64,000 nt of DNA, taken from NCBI GenBank assembly GCA_022760335.1, contig JALEGE010000205.1:37386-101385 (forward strand), read 5' to 3'. The notes below the pieces were generated by a model. That model was not told the DNA's origin and did not search any database. It saw nothing but the letters and a program-made list of their open reading frames with translations. The translations under genes were made by a program, and so were the position numbers. Shown piece by piece: positions 50,677 through 60,964 of this stretch. Origin of the DNA: Hyphomonadaceae bacterium. GTDB lineage: Bacteria; Pseudomonadota; Alphaproteobacteria; Caulobacterales; Hyphomonadaceae. Position 1 is the first letter of the stretch. The number at the start of each line of letters is the position of its first letter.

Positions 50677-51227
50677 CTGGCCGCACCATCCCGGCTTTTC
50701 GCGCGGGCCTCCCGAAGGGAAGTGAGCAGGCGTTGTTCGTCTTCGGTGAGGGGTGGGCTTTCGGGGACATTCTCCCAGCCGAGCTGTTCCATGGCTTCTT
50801 GAACAGTGGGGTGTTTGCCGCGCCGCCCGGCCAGACGGCCAACGGTCACTGCCTTGGCATGCAGCTTTCCGTTTCGTTCAAATCTGTGCTCGAAGAAAAT
50901 ATAGGCGCCGTCCCACGACGTGAATCGGCTGGCCACTTCATAGGCCTGCGGGAATTTCAGCATTTTCAGATAGGTGCAGCTTTTGTGCACAACCACAGGC
51001 GTAATGCCATTCTTGCGCATATTTCTGGCAACACCGGTGCGCATCAGCAAGTCGATCACCGCCAGGTCGGCAATCGACATGTAGACGGCATTGTTCATGT
51101 GCTGGAAGGCGTCCTGATCGGTAATCCAGACCGTAAACTTCAACCGTGCCGGTTCGAGATAATCGAGCGGTTTGGCGAAGAAGAGATTGCGCAGGATCAG
51201 GACAATCAGACGGAAGAACAGGTTCAT
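50673..51227 (-). CDS. Acyl-CoA thioesterase family (4HBT/THEM6-like) protein
   Basis: LKFTVWITDQDAFQHMNNAVYMSIADLAVIDLLMRTG. Confidence 0.85.
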   Translation of the reverse strand: MNLFFRLIVLILRNLFFAKPLDYLEPARLKFTVWITDQDAFQHMNNAVYMSIADLAVIDLLMRTGVARNMRKNGITPVVVHKSCTYLKMLKFPQAYEVASRFTSWDGAYIFFEHRFERNGKLHAKAVTVGRLAGRRGKHPTVQEAMEQLGWENVPESPPLTEDEQRLLTSLREARAKSRDGAAS

Positions 51228-52507
51228 TGCGGCTGCGTCCTGGTGGCCGGGCGATCAGCGCTGCGCCGCTGCATCTCCTTGGCCAGACGGGCATTGAAGT
51301 TTGAAATATGGGAGACCGCCTCGAAGGAAAATGTCGAGCCGGTATACCAGGTATTTTGCTCACCCTGCATATCGCGCATCAAACCGAGCAGCCCGTTACG
51401 AACGGCATCCATCGAATATTGCGCGAAATATTTCCAGCTTTTCTGCAGCACAAAGTTGGTGACATTGACGCCCTTGGCCTCAAGTTCAGCCATAGCAATT
51501 TCGCGCAGCTCATCCTGCGTCAAGCCACGCGATAGCTGGCCTGTGACATAGAGATGTCCGCCGAGTTCTTCTTCATAGGTTTCGCGTCGTGCACCGACCA
51601 GACGTCCCAGCCGGGCGCCGGGGACAACCGTGTCGCTATAACCCTCCACATGCCAGTCCTCGAACCAGTTGTCAGAGGCGACCAGAGCCGTGGTGTAGCC
51701 TTGCCACTGGACCGATTGATTGACGAACTTTTCCGCGTCGGTTGGCGTTTCGACCAGTTGCCCGAACTCGTCGAGCGGCATGGCGCACACGACCCAGTCA
51801 AACGCCTCGCGTCCCTCCGGCGAGGTCAGCCAGACGCCATCACCGTTGCGCTCGATGCGTGAGACCGGACAATTCAGACGCACATCCAGATCTTCAGCCA
51901 GCCGGCGCCAGAATTCCGACCATCCCTCGACAGGCATGTGCAGCTGGTTCAGCGCGCCGGACACGAAGAGGATGATATCGCACCAGCGATGAGCCTGGAC
52001 CGCCGGGGTTTCATCCAGAAAGCCATAGCCCATGATGGTAATGATCCGGTGCAGGAACAGCTCTACCTTGGGCAGTTTACGGACACGCAGCCAGTCGAGA
52101 ATCGACATGGCGGCTTCATTGATGGTGTCCTGGCTGGGGTTTGGCTTGGCCAGTCGCCGGCGCAGATCTGCGCCATCCCAGAAATACCGCAAGGCCTGGA
52201 CCGCGAAGGGCGGGCCACCTCCTTGATTGACATACTTCATGAAGCCCGTGCCGTCGAAAAGCACCCTGCCATTGCGCTCAAGCTGGATGCCCTTTTCGCG
52301 CATCCAGCGTTTTACCACCCAGTGTGACAGGGTGGTATAGCAGGTGCCCATCTCGGCCACTGCTGCGCCATCATACAGGGTCCAGGACTTTCCGCCCGGA
52401 CGTGGTCCCGCTTCGAAAATGGTAATGTCCCGAGCGCCGCGCTCCGTCAGGAGTTTGGCAAGGCTCAATCCGCTCGGGCCCCCACCCACAACGGCAATTC
52501 TTGTCAC
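51224..52507 (-). CDS. FAD/NAD(P)-binding oxidoreductase
   Basis: GTG start; MTRIAVVGGGPSGLSLAKLLTERGARDITIFEAGPRPGGKSW. Confidence 0.92.
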   Translation of the reverse strand: MTRIAVVGGGPSGLSLAKLLTERGARDITIFEAGPRPGGKSWTLYDGAAVAEMGTCYTTLSHWVVKRWMREKGIQLERNGRVLFDGTGFMKYVNQGGGPPFAVQALRYFWDGADLRRRLAKPNPSQDTINEAAMSILDWLRVRKLPKVELFLHRIITIMGYGFLDETPAVQAHRWCDIILFVSGALNQLHMPVEGWSEFWRRLAEDLDVRLNCPVSRIERNGDGVWLTSPEGREAFDWVVCAMPLDEFGQLVETPTDAEKFVNQSVQWQGYTTALVASDNWFEDWHVEGYSDTVVPGARLGRLVGARRETYEEELGGHLYVTGQLSRGLTQDELREIAMAELEAKGVNVTNFVLQKSWKYFAQYSMDAVRNGLLGLMRDMQGEQNTWYTGSTFSFEAVSHISNFNARLAKEMQRRSADRPATRTQPQ

Positions 52508-52657
52508 GTGATAGACTCTCTCTGCTCCGGAATACTACCGGCAATTGCCGAACTACTATTGCAGTTCATAAACCTTGCAGAGACCTTACCTGCAGGAATC
52601 AAAAATTTGTCATATGCATATGGCGGTTTCTTAAGCAGGTTTGCGTATAGCGAGTGC

Positions 52658-54358
52658 ATGGCCGCCTCGTCCCCGATCACCAGCATTCTCAGTTATTTCG
52701 GACCGCTCTCGCGCAAGCAGATCGAAGAGAACAATGCTGTGCTGCGTGAACAACAGCGCCAGCTTGCGAGCATTTCCGCGTTGGCCGGTGCGGTCAGCAT
52801 CGCCAATGGCACCTCAATTTTCGGCATTGTCCTGATGTCCTCGCCATCCTTGTATGCGTGGGCCTGGTTTTCGGCGGTGTTGGTTTCGGCGACCTTCCTG
52901 TTCATCACGTTTGCGCAGGGGCGGGGCCGCTCACTGCCAAAGCATATTTCCGGGCGTTACCTGCAGCGGGCTGAATTCTCAGCTCTTATTCTGGGAGCAT
53001 TGTGGGGAAGCTCGGTCTTCCTTACGAGCTCCGCGGGACTGCTGGCCAGTTTCTTTGTTTTTATCGTGGTTGTTGGTATGGCGACCGGTTTTTGCGCGCT
53101 GACAGCCTCGGCGCCGCGCATTGCAATGCGTTTTGCACTACCATGCCTATTGGCGAATTCGACCTTCTTCCTGTTCCAGGATTCCACGATCAGCGTCATC
53201 ACCTCCACATTGGTTTTGATTCTTGTCATGGCGCTGATGCTGGGTGGACTGCAAAGCGAGAACCAACTGCGCGACAATGTGCGTTCCTGGTCGGAAGCAA
53301 AGGATGCGCGCCGCAATCTGTTTGATGCGATCGAGTCGATTGACGATGGCTTTGCCGTGTATGATGGCGATGGCCAGATCACCATGGCCAATTCGAAGTA
53401 CCGGCAATGGTTTCCAGATGGCGTGGATCTGGAAGAGGGCAGCAATGGACGTGTGGAATGCGTCGGGGAAGGGACGTGGGTTCTCAGATCGATGATGCCC
53501 ACGGCTGATGGACGAACGGTGAGCATCCACAAGGATGTTTCGCGGCTCAAACACCGCGAGCAACAGTTGATCGCAGCACGCCGCGAAGCCGAGGAGGCTG
53601 ACGCGGCAAAAGCACGTTTCCTGTCGACGATGAGTCAGGAACTTCGCGCGCCGCTCAACATCATCAACGGTTTCTCGCAAATCATGTCGTCGGAATCCAA
53701 AATTGTCGTGACGGCCAGCGAGATGCGCCAGTATTCGGATTCGATCCTTAACGCCGGCGAGCACTTGCTGACGGTGATCAACGATATCATCGAGTTCTCA
53801 CAGGTCGGCACAGACCGTTATATTCACGATCCCCAACCCCATGATGTCCGCGAATTGCTCTCAAAGGCTGTTACGCTCTCGGCCCAGTTCCATGGCGTCA
53901 CAGATCTTAGCGGGATCGACATTTCCGTTGCGCGTGACGTTGGCGACATTATCGTGGACGAGGCGGCTTTCCGTCGTGTCCTGATGAGTGTCATTTCGAA
54001 TGGTATCAAATTTGGTGGTTCTCCCGCGCGCATGGTGATCCGCGCCTTCCTGCGCCAGGAAGAGGGCCTGATCATCACCGTGCGCGATTTCGGTCCGGGC
54101 ATCGAGGCATCTGATCTGGAGCGTGTCTTCGAGCCCTTCTATCAGTGCGGCGAGGATCCGGGCGGGGAATTCTCCGGCACGGGCCTGGGCCTGACCCTGG
54201 CGCGCGAACTGGTGAAACTGCATGGCGGCAGCATGAGCCTGGCCAGCCGGCCTGGAGCGGGCGTGACGGCTTCTGTCATCCTGCCGACAAGTGCGCATCT
54301 GCCATCTGAGGTCTCGTCAACGACCGAGGCGGTCGACCCGATGCACGCTGTGGCCTGA
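52658..54358 (+). CDS. Membrane histidine-kinase homologue with PAS-like domain and degenerate H-box (possible pseudokinase)
   Basis: Multiple TMs; FLSTMSQELRAPLNIINGF (Gln replaces phospho-His); ATP-site motifs SNGIKF, DFGPGIE, GTGLGLTLARELVKLHGG; ATG at 52658 in ORF 52508..54358. Confidence 0.85.
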   Translation: MAASSPITSILSYFGPLSRKQIEENNAVLREQQRQLASISALAGAVSIANGTSIFGIVLMSSPSLYAWAWFSAVLVSATFLFITFAQGRGRSLPKHISGRYLQRAEFSALILGALWGSSVFLTSSAGLLASFFVFIVVVGMATGFCALTASAPRIAMRFALPCLLANSTFFLFQDSTISVITSTLVLILVMALMLGGLQSENQLRDNVRSWSEAKDARRNLFDAIESIDDGFAVYDGDGQITMANSKYRQWFPDGVDLEEGSNGRVECVGEGTWVLRSMMPTADGRTVSIHKDVSRLKHREQQLIAARREAEEADAAKARFLSTMSQELRAPLNIINGFSQIMSSESKIVVTASEMRQYSDSILNAGEHLLTVINDIIEFSQVGTDRYIHDPQPHDVRELLSKAVTLSAQFHGVTDLSGIDISVARDVGDIIVDEAAFRRVLMSVISNGIKFGGSPARMVIRAFLRQEEGLIITVRDFGPGIEASDLERVFEPFYQCGEDPGGEFSGTGLGLTLARELVKLHGGSMSLASRPGAGVTASVILPTSAHLPSEVSSTTEAVDPMHAVA

Positions 54359-55150
54359 TCAGGCTTTGCCCATCCAGTAGGTTTCCAGCGCGTCGGCGAC
54401 CTCGCCTGCGCTGCGGCGAATGCGCGGCGGCACGCGGAAGGCGATGAGGGCTGAGCCGGCCAGCGCGGTGTCCTTGTCCTCTGGTGCTGGCCAATGCGCG
54501 CCGGCGACAATGCCGCTTTCCAGGCTCGACAGGAAAGCGCCGAACTCGGCCTCACGCTCATCCTTGAACAGGGGCAGCCAGACGGCCACGATGGCTTTGG
54601 GCCAGCGGGCGAGGGCGCGCGGAGTCCATTCGGCCAAGGCTTCCATATCGTCCATGGTCTCATAACTGGGATCGGAGAAGACCAGCATCTGCTCGCCCTT
54701 GCGCGGTTGCAGTTTCAAAGCGCCAGCATAGCCGTCGGCTTTCTTGATCTGCACGCGCCTGTCGCCCTCGAAGGCGGCGGTGAGCGCGTCATATTCCGCC
54801 GGGTGTTTCTCGAACAGGATGAACCGGCCTAGATCGCCCAGCCTCAACGCGGCGAGCTTTGGCGAGCCGGGATAAGCCTTTTTCGATTGCGCCCGCATCA
54901 GGTCCAGCCAATCGGCGAGTTCGCCAGGCGCAGGCTCGGCCTTGAACAGCTCCAGTACGCCTTCGTCGGCCTCACCAGTCTTGCGCGATTGTGGACCAGT
55001 GAGGTCATAGACGCCCCGCCCGGAATGGGTTTCGACATGCAGGACGGGGCGGCCTTGATCGGTCAGGTCGCGCAGGATCAGGTCCAGCACGGCATGCTTG
55101 AGCACATCGGCGCGATTTCCCGCGTGAAAGCCGTGCTGGTAGCTGAGCAA
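54359..55150 (-). CDS. rlmJ: 23S rRNA (adenine(2030)-N6)-methyltransferase RlmJ
   Basis: MLSYQHGFHAGNRADVLKHAVLDLIL...ETHSGRGVYDL...MLVFSDPSYE. Confidence 0.94.
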   Translation of the reverse strand: MLSYQHGFHAGNRADVLKHAVLDLILRDLTDQGRPVLHVETHSGRGVYDLTGPQSRKTGEADEGVLELFKAEPAPGELADWLDLMRAQSKKAYPGSPKLAALRLGDLGRFILFEKHPAEYDALTAAFEGDRRVQIKKADGYAGALKLQPRKGEQMLVFSDPSYETMDDMEALAEWTPRALARWPKAIVAVWLPLFKDEREAEFGAFLSSLESGIVAGAHWPAPEDKDTALAGSALIAFRVPPRIRRSAGEVADALETYWMGKA

Positions 55151-55153
55151 GAT

Positions 55154-56914
55154 CTACTCCTGTGCTTCTGCCAGAGAGGCCTCGCGGATCGCCTTGAACT
55201 CATTACCGTCATACCATTCCGGCCAGTCGCCGGAATCGGCAATGTCCCGCCCCACCGTGTAGAGCGCGGTCACGTCTTCCACCATTCCAGACAAATCCCA
55301 GTCCGTGGAATATTCGTCCATTGGCTTGTGATAGCGCTGGACGGTGTAGACTTCCGAAGCCGCCTTGCCGGTCGCAACCCCGCCATCGAGAAGGTCCTGG
55401 CCACCATCGGCATACAGCATCGGTACGCCTTCTTTGGCGAAGCTGACATGATCTGAGCGGTAGAAATAGCCCGCCTGAGGATTGGGATCAGGCTCGATGA
55501 TCCGGTCCTGGGTTTCCAGCACGGCGGCGAGCCGGTCTTCCAACTCCGAGGCGCCATAGCCGATGACGACCATATTCTTGCTGCGGCCCAGCGGGAGCAT
55601 GCCGTCCATATTGATTCCGGCGACAACCTGGCTGAGCGGTACAGTCGGGTTCTCGGCATAATAGGCCGAGCCGAGCAGGCCAGACTCTTCCAGTGTCACT
55701 GAGACGAAAATGGCCGAGCGCGGATGTTCGCCCGCCGCCATGGCCTCTGCGATTTCCAACAGGGCCGCCGAGCCGGTGGCGTTATCGACCGCGCCATTGA
55801 AGATGTCGTCGCGGTAGAAATCCTGGCCAGGCGCGCCGGTGCGGTCTTCGGACTTCTTGCCCAGATGGTCCCAGTGTGCGGTGAACAACATGTACTCGTC
55901 AGGCGCTTCTGTGCCGGGAAGTACCCCGATCACATTTCGTGAGGTGGCGCGGCTAACCGTTTGCTGGATCTCACCGCTCGCCGTGAGTCCACCCATATCG
56001 ACAGGGGTGAAACCGGTTTGCTTGGCGGCGAATTTCATGTCCTCGAAATCAAGCCCGCCTTCAGCAAAGAGCTTGCGAGCCGTTTCCACGGTGATCCAAC
56101 CTTCCAGCAGGGCGCGCTCGGCCCCGCCATCGGCGCGCACCAGATCGGCCTGTGCCCCGGACCAGGAATTGGCCACCACGTCCCAGCCATAGGAGGCTGG
56201 CGCGGTTTCGTGCACTACGATTGCCGCCGTGGCGCCCTGGCGCGCGGCTTCCTCGAACTTGTAGGTCCAGCGGCCATAATAGGTCATCGCCTTGCCCTTG
56301 AAGAGATCTGGATCTTCGGTGGCGAAACCAGGATCATTGACCAGCATCACAACCGTTTTGCCCTCGACATCCAGACCGGCATAATCGTCCCAGCCATATT
56401 CCGGCGCAACAACGCCATAGCCGACAAAGACCACTTCGGAGTCTGAAAAGGAAAGTTCGGTTTCCTCCTGGTGCTTGGTCCAGATGACGGCGTCTTCCTT
56501 CAGCACCATGGGGTAGTCGCGGTCGGATTCCCCGCCTGAGAAGGTGAGGCCTGATGCGGCCTCATCTACGGTCTGGTCGACCATGCCGACAGTCTGGAAC
56601 CAGGTGCCATCCTCGCCGCCCGGTTGCAGGCCAAGGCGTTCCATTTCAGCTGCGATCCAGTCTGCGGCCTTCTCGCCTGCCTCGCTGCCGGGACCTCTGC
56701 CCTCGAAGGCATCGTCGGCGAGTGTGCGAATGCGCACGGCGAGATCTTCCTCAGTGATCTCCACGCTGGTCGCCTCAGGCAGGGCCAGCGGATAGACAGG
56801 AACTGGCGCCGCTTCTTCGCTGGAGTTGGCATTTTCTGTGACGGGTGGTGTTGTCTCGCCTGCGCATGCGGCGATCAGAACAAGCGCGGTGAGGGCGCTG
56901 AATGGTTTGAACAT
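55154..56914 (-). CDS. M28-family metallopeptidase, lipoprotein
   Basis: MFKPFSALTALVLIAACAGE lipobox; LFTAHWDHLG...FNGAVDNATGSAALLEIAEA...VTLEESGLLGSAYYA. Confidence 0.94.
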   Translation of the reverse strand: MFKPFSALTALVLIAACAGETTPPVTENANSSEEAAPVPVYPLALPEATSVEITEEDLAVRIRTLADDAFEGRGPGSEAGEKAADWIAAEMERLGLQPGGEDGTWFQTVGMVDQTVDEAASGLTFSGGESDRDYPMVLKEDAVIWTKHQEETELSFSDSEVVFVGYGVVAPEYGWDDYAGLDVEGKTVVMLVNDPGFATEDPDLFKGKAMTYYGRWTYKFEEAARQGATAAIVVHETAPASYGWDVVANSWSGAQADLVRADGGAERALLEGWITVETARKLFAEGGLDFEDMKFAAKQTGFTPVDMGGLTASGEIQQTVSRATSRNVIGVLPGTEAPDEYMLFTAHWDHLGKKSEDRTGAPGQDFYRDDIFNGAVDNATGSAALLEIAEAMAAGEHPRSAIFVSVTLEESGLLGSAYYAENPTVPLSQVVAGINMDGMLPLGRSKNMVVIGYGASELEDRLAAVLETQDRIIEPDPNPQAGYFYRSDHVSFAKEGVPMLYADGGQDLLDGGVATGKAASEVYTVQRYHKPMDEYSTDWDLSGMVEDVTALYTVGRDIADSGDWPEWYDGNEFKAIREASLAEAQE

Positions 56915-57048
56915 GGGAACACCTTGTATGGCTAAGGTTTTGATAGCGGTGTTACCGCCCCCGCGATGCCCCATCAAGCACGGGTGGCTGTAAGTCTCTG
57001 GATTTACTCGGCACTCTGGTGCATCGTTGCCGCCTCGGGAGGGCCGCC

Positions 57049-58398
57049 ATGACCGATGTGTTCATCAGCTACAAGAAAGAAGATGTAGACCGTGTACGTC
57101 TCATCGCAGAGGCGCTGGCTCAAGCCGGATACGAGGTCTGGTGGGATCACCGTATCCCCCCGGGACGCACCTATCGCGAAGTGATTGGCGCCGCGCTGCA
57201 GACGGCGAAATGCGTGATCGTCGTCTGGTCAGAGAAATCGGTGGAATCGCAATGGGTGCTGGATGAAGCCGATGCCGGGCAGCAGCGCCGGGTGCTGTTA
57301 CCGATCCTCATCGACAATGTGATGCCGCCCTATGGCTTCGGCCAGATCGAGGCCGCGCGCCTGATCGATTGGGACGGTGATACCAGCCAGATCGAGTGGC
57401 AGCATACTGTGGGGGCGGTCGCCCATCTTGTCGGACGAGAGCCGGGTGCGGCCGCGCCGGTCTCCATTGCCATGCCCAGTGGTGGCGGAGCGATGCGTGA
57501 ATCGCCTGCCGTGACACTGGCCACGCCGGGCGCAACGCTGGACAAGCGGGATGCAGCAGCGGCATCCCAAGGCGGGGGTGGCGGCAAGGCCGGCCTGATT
57601 CTTGGCGCGCTGGTTCTGCTCGGCGCGCTTGGCGGCGGGGCGTATTATGCGATCGCCAACAACCTGTTCTCCGGATCTCTGCCGCCGGATGGGCCGGAGA
57701 TTGTGGATGGTGATGAGGGGCCCTTGGTCGTCACCGAGCCCACTGATGCGCCTGACCCAGAGCTGGAACCTCAACCTCAACCGGATCCCGAACCAGAGCC
57801 CCAACCCCAGCCAGAACCCGAGATCGGCTTTCCGGGGGTGAACGGCATGAATGTCATGTCAGCCACGCAGAGCAATGGTCGTCAGATCGTTCATCTGCGC
57901 GATGGGTTCTGGGCGGTGATGGGCAGTAATGGCCTGCCGGAAGTGACGTTCCAAGAGTACGGACGTGACGACTGGTCAGTCTATATGGTCGAGGTTGGGT
58001 CCGACACTCAGTACTCCATCGACATTTATATGCGCCAGTTCAAGCAGATGATGGGTGGCGAATTGCGCCCTCGTGCAGACCTGGCCTCAGCCTCGACCCA
58101 GAGCGGCCAGGTGCCACGCATCTCGCGCGCGCACGCCTTTGTCTTTGGCGATGGGCTGCGCTTTGAGCGCAATACGGCTGGCCCATCGGAAACCTGGGTG
58201 GAAGTGGATATCGCGACCGGCCAGCGCAGCTATGTCTGGACCAAAGTGCATGAAGACCAGCATTTCATGGAGCTGACCGATGATGGCCGCGGCGCACGCA
58301 TGCGCGTCGATCTGATCCAGAAACAGGTCTATCTCTATTTTCCCGATTGGGGCCAGTTCAACCCGCAATGGCCGGTCACGGATGTGCAGTGGCGCTAA
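57049..58398 (+). CDS. Membrane-anchored TIR-domain protein with unrecognised C-terminal domain
   Basis: MTDVFISYKKEDVDRVRLIAEALAQAGYEVWWDHRIPPGRTYREVIGAAL...VVWSEKSVESQWVLDEA; TM GLILGALVLLGALGGGAYYAI; PEPQPQPDPEPEPQPQPEPE linker. Confidence 0.9.
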   Translation: MTDVFISYKKEDVDRVRLIAEALAQAGYEVWWDHRIPPGRTYREVIGAALQTAKCVIVVWSEKSVESQWVLDEADAGQQRRVLLPILIDNVMPPYGFGQIEAARLIDWDGDTSQIEWQHTVGAVAHLVGREPGAAAPVSIAMPSGGGAMRESPAVTLATPGATLDKRDAAAASQGGGGGKAGLILGALVLLGALGGGAYYAIANNLFSGSLPPDGPEIVDGDEGPLVVTEPTDAPDPELEPQPQPDPEPEPQPQPEPEIGFPGVNGMNVMSATQSNGRQIVHLRDGFWAVMGSNGLPEVTFQEYGRDDWSVYMVEVGSDTQYSIDIYMRQFKQMMGGELRPRADLASASTQSGQVPRISRAHAFVFGDGLRFERNTAGPSETWVEVDIATGQRSYVWTKVHEDQHFMELTDDGRGARMRVDLIQKQVYLYFPDWGQFNPQWPVTDVQWR

Positions 58399-59345
58399 TC
58401 AGGCAACGGAATCCAATCCGTCTCGCCTTCCGGCAAGGTAAACGGCGTGCCGTCAAAGCCACCGTCAATGCTTGTCTGCCAGTCGGTTTTGGCCTGCTCG
58501 ATCCGAGCGGTGTCTGACGAGACGAGGTTCCAGTAAATTGTACGCTTTTCCGGGAGTTCTGCGCCGCCGGCGAGCATGAACAATGCGCCGGGCTCGGCCA
58601 CAATCGGCACATCGCAATCTGCCGCCAGTACCGCCATGGCGCCTTCCTCCAAGTGTTCTGTCCCAACCTGGATTTTTCCCTTGGCGACATAGACTGCGCG
58701 CTCAGGCGCGGCGTTGGCCGGGATCTCGAAACTGGCCCCGTCGGGCGCCTCGCCAGCGAGATACCAGATCGGATGCGGGAATGAGACTGGCGAGGCATGG
58801 CCCCAGGCTTTGCCCGCGATCAGGCGCATTTGCGCGCCGCCAAGCTCGAACACGGGGAGCGTGCTAGCGGGATGATGGATAAAGGCCGGTTCGGTCTCCT
58901 CATGCGCGACAGGCAGAGCCACCCAGACCTGAATTCCATGCATGGTCTGCCCTTGTGCACGTTCCTCTGGTGGGGTGCGTTCTGAATGTACAATGCCCTT
59001 GCCGGCGGTCATCCAGTTCACAGCGCCGGGGCGGATGACCAGATCGTTGCCGACAGTATCCTTGTGGGCGATGGCACCATCGAACAGATAGGTTACCGTC
59101 GAGAGGCCAATATGCGGGTGTGAGCGGACATCCAATCCCTCGCCAGGCGCATAGACGGCCGGTCCGAAATGATCGAAGAAGATGAATGGCCCCACCATCC
59201 GCTTCTTGTGAAAGGGCAGGACGCGCCGAACCGTCATGCCCCCGTCCAGATCGCGCATGCGTGGAGTGATAATCAGTTCGATCTGCTTACAGGCCGGTGA
59301 AATTGAGGTCATCTCATCGTCATTGCTGGAAGGCGTGTTGGACAT
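58395..59345 (-). CDS. Pirin family protein
   Basis: RVLPFHKKRMVGPFIFFDHFGPAVYAPGEGLDVRSHPHIGLSTVTYLFDGAIAHKDT; ATG at 59345. Confidence 0.94.
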   Translation of the reverse strand: MSNTPSSNDDEMTSISPACKQIELIITPRMRDLDGGMTVRRVLPFHKKRMVGPFIFFDHFGPAVYAPGEGLDVRSHPHIGLSTVTYLFDGAIAHKDTVGNDLVIRPGAVNWMTAGKGIVHSERTPPEERAQGQTMHGIQVWVALPVAHEETEPAFIHHPASTLPVFELGGAQMRLIAGKAWGHASPVSFPHPIWYLAGEAPDGASFEIPANAAPERAVYVAKGKIQVGTEHLEEGAMAVLAADCDVPIVAEPGALFMLAGGAELPEKRTIYWNLVSSDTARIEQAKTDWQTSIDGGFDGTPFTLPEGETDWIPLPD

Positions 59346-59378
59346 GGCCCATCTCCTGAGGTCAAACTGATTTCTATC

Positions 59379-59981
59379 ATGACATCTAGTCTCGCTGATG
59401 CCGATCTCCAGACCTATGCCGCGCGAATTCGCGCTTGCAGGCTGTGCGCAGAAGATATGCCGAACCGGCCCAACCCGATCCTGCAGGTGCATCGGGAGGC
59501 ACGTATCCTGGTGGTTGGCCAGGCGCCGGGCAATCTCGCCGACACCACCGGCAAGCCGTTCAACGACCCTTCCGGCGTGCGTCTGCGCGCATGGATGGGC
59601 GTAAGCGATGAGGAATTCTATGATCCCACCCGCATTGCCTTGGCGCCCATGGGATTTTGCTTTCCCGGCTATGACAGGAATGGCGGGGATATCCCGCCAA
59701 TGAAGCGCTGCGCGAAAGAGTGGCGCGCCGGCCTGCTTGCGCGCTTGCCCAATATCAAGGTCACCCTGCTGGTCGGCAGCTATGCTCAGAAATGGCACTT
59801 GGGTGCGCGGGCTAAAAAGTCCCTACGCGAAACCGTTGCCCACTGGCAGGACTATGCTGCGGAGCACATCTTTACGACACCGCATCCTAGCTGGAGGAAC
59901 AATGGATGGCTCAAGGCAAATCCCTGGTTCGAAAGCGAGGTCTTGCCGGCCTTGCAAGCCTCGGTACGCTCCTGTCTTTGA
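59379..59981 (+). CDS. Uracil-DNA glycosylase superfamily protein
   Basis: RACRLCAEDMP...ILVVGQAPG...HPSWRNNGWLKANPWFE. Confidence 0.88.
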   Translation: MTSSLADADLQTYAARIRACRLCAEDMPNRPNPILQVHREARILVVGQAPGNLADTTGKPFNDPSGVRLRAWMGVSDEEFYDPTRIALAPMGFCFPGYDRNGGDIPPMKRCAKEWRAGLLARLPNIKVTLLVGSYAQKWHLGARAKKSLRETVAHWQDYAAEHIFTTPHPSWRNNGWLKANPWFESEVLPALQASVRSCL

Positions 59982-60964
59982 TGGTACTTCTGGCGCTGCC
60001 GATCCCTGGCTGCACCCCCGTCACACAAGGCCGATTGGAGCTCGCCATGCCTGAACCGCCGCACTTCGATGTTGAGGCCGAACGCTTCATCAGCTTTGAC
60101 GGTGCCGCGCTGGGCCTGACCGTCTGGCAGGCCGAGGGTGAGCCCGAGATTGTGATTGTCGGCCTGCACGGCATGAATGACTGGGCGGAGGCCTTCTACC
60201 TGGCTGCGCCCTGGTGGGCCGAGCAGGGCGTGACGACTTATGCTTATGACCAGCGCGGCTTTGGACGCTCGCCGAATAAGGGCATCTGGCCACAGGAAGA
60301 GCTGATGCGCGAGGATCTGCGCACGGCCGTTCGCATCGCCCGCATCCGCCATCCGGAGGCGAAGATCGCCGTCGTCGGTATTTCCATGGGTGGGGCCGTG
60401 GCGGCCTCGGCCTTTGGCAGCAAGGATGTGCCCGCTGCGGATCTTCTTGTGCTCTCCGGCCCGGGGTTTCGCGGCTGGGGCGCGCTGCCCATGTCCTACA
60501 AGGCCAGCCTGTGGATCTCCTCGCGCGTGCGCCCTGGCTGGGTGGTCAAACCCAATCCGCGCTTTATCCGCATCGAACCGACCGACAATATCGAGATGCT
60601 GCGCCATATCTGGGCCAATCCCAATATGACGCGTGCCAACCGTGTCGATCAGGTTCATGGCGTCGTGACCCTGATGGAAACAGCCCATGACCGGGTCGGC
60701 AGAATTCCGGACTCAGTCCCGATCCTCATCACCTATGGCGCGAAGGATATCGTCATCCCGCAAGCCGCCATGGCCCGCACGGCGCAGGCGTTCCCACCGC
60801 ATGCCCGTACTGTGTTTTACGAGAATGGCTATCACATGCTGTTGCGCGACCTGCAGGCTGAAACCGTCTGGGCTGATATGATGGCTTTCCTGCGTGATCC
60901 CGAAGCCGAATTGCCCAGTGGCGCCCCGTCTATCCCTTGGGCATTGGACGCCCACTCCGGTTAG
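59906..60964 (+). CDS. Alpha/beta hydrolase (monoacylglycerol lipase-like)
   Basis: AYDQRGFGRSPNKGIWP, IAVVGISMGGAVAASAFG; N-terminal TM/lipobox-like segment. Confidence 0.88.
   Translation: MAQGKSLVRKRGLAGLASLGTLLSLMVLLALPIPGCTPVTQGRLELAMPEPPHFDVEAERFISFDGAALGLTVWQAEGEPEIVIVGLHGMNDWAEAFYLAAPWWAEQGVTTYAYDQRGFGRSPNKGIWPQEELMREDLRTAVRIARIRHPEAKIAVVGISMGGAVAASAFGSKDVPAADLLVLSGPGFRGWGALPMSYKASLWISSRVRPGWVVKPNPRFIRIEPTDNIEMLRHIWANPNMTRANRVDQVHGVVTLMETAHDRVGRIPDSVPILITYGAKDIVIPQAAMARTAQAFPPHARTVFYENGYHMLLRDLQAETVWADMMAFLRDPEAELPSGAPSIPWALDAHSG

Noticed and set aside
59906-59981. 76-nt overlap between glycosylase and hydrolase genes as a programmed overlap
   Set aside because: More likely a later start for the hydrolase; start sites cannot be resolved from sequence alone.
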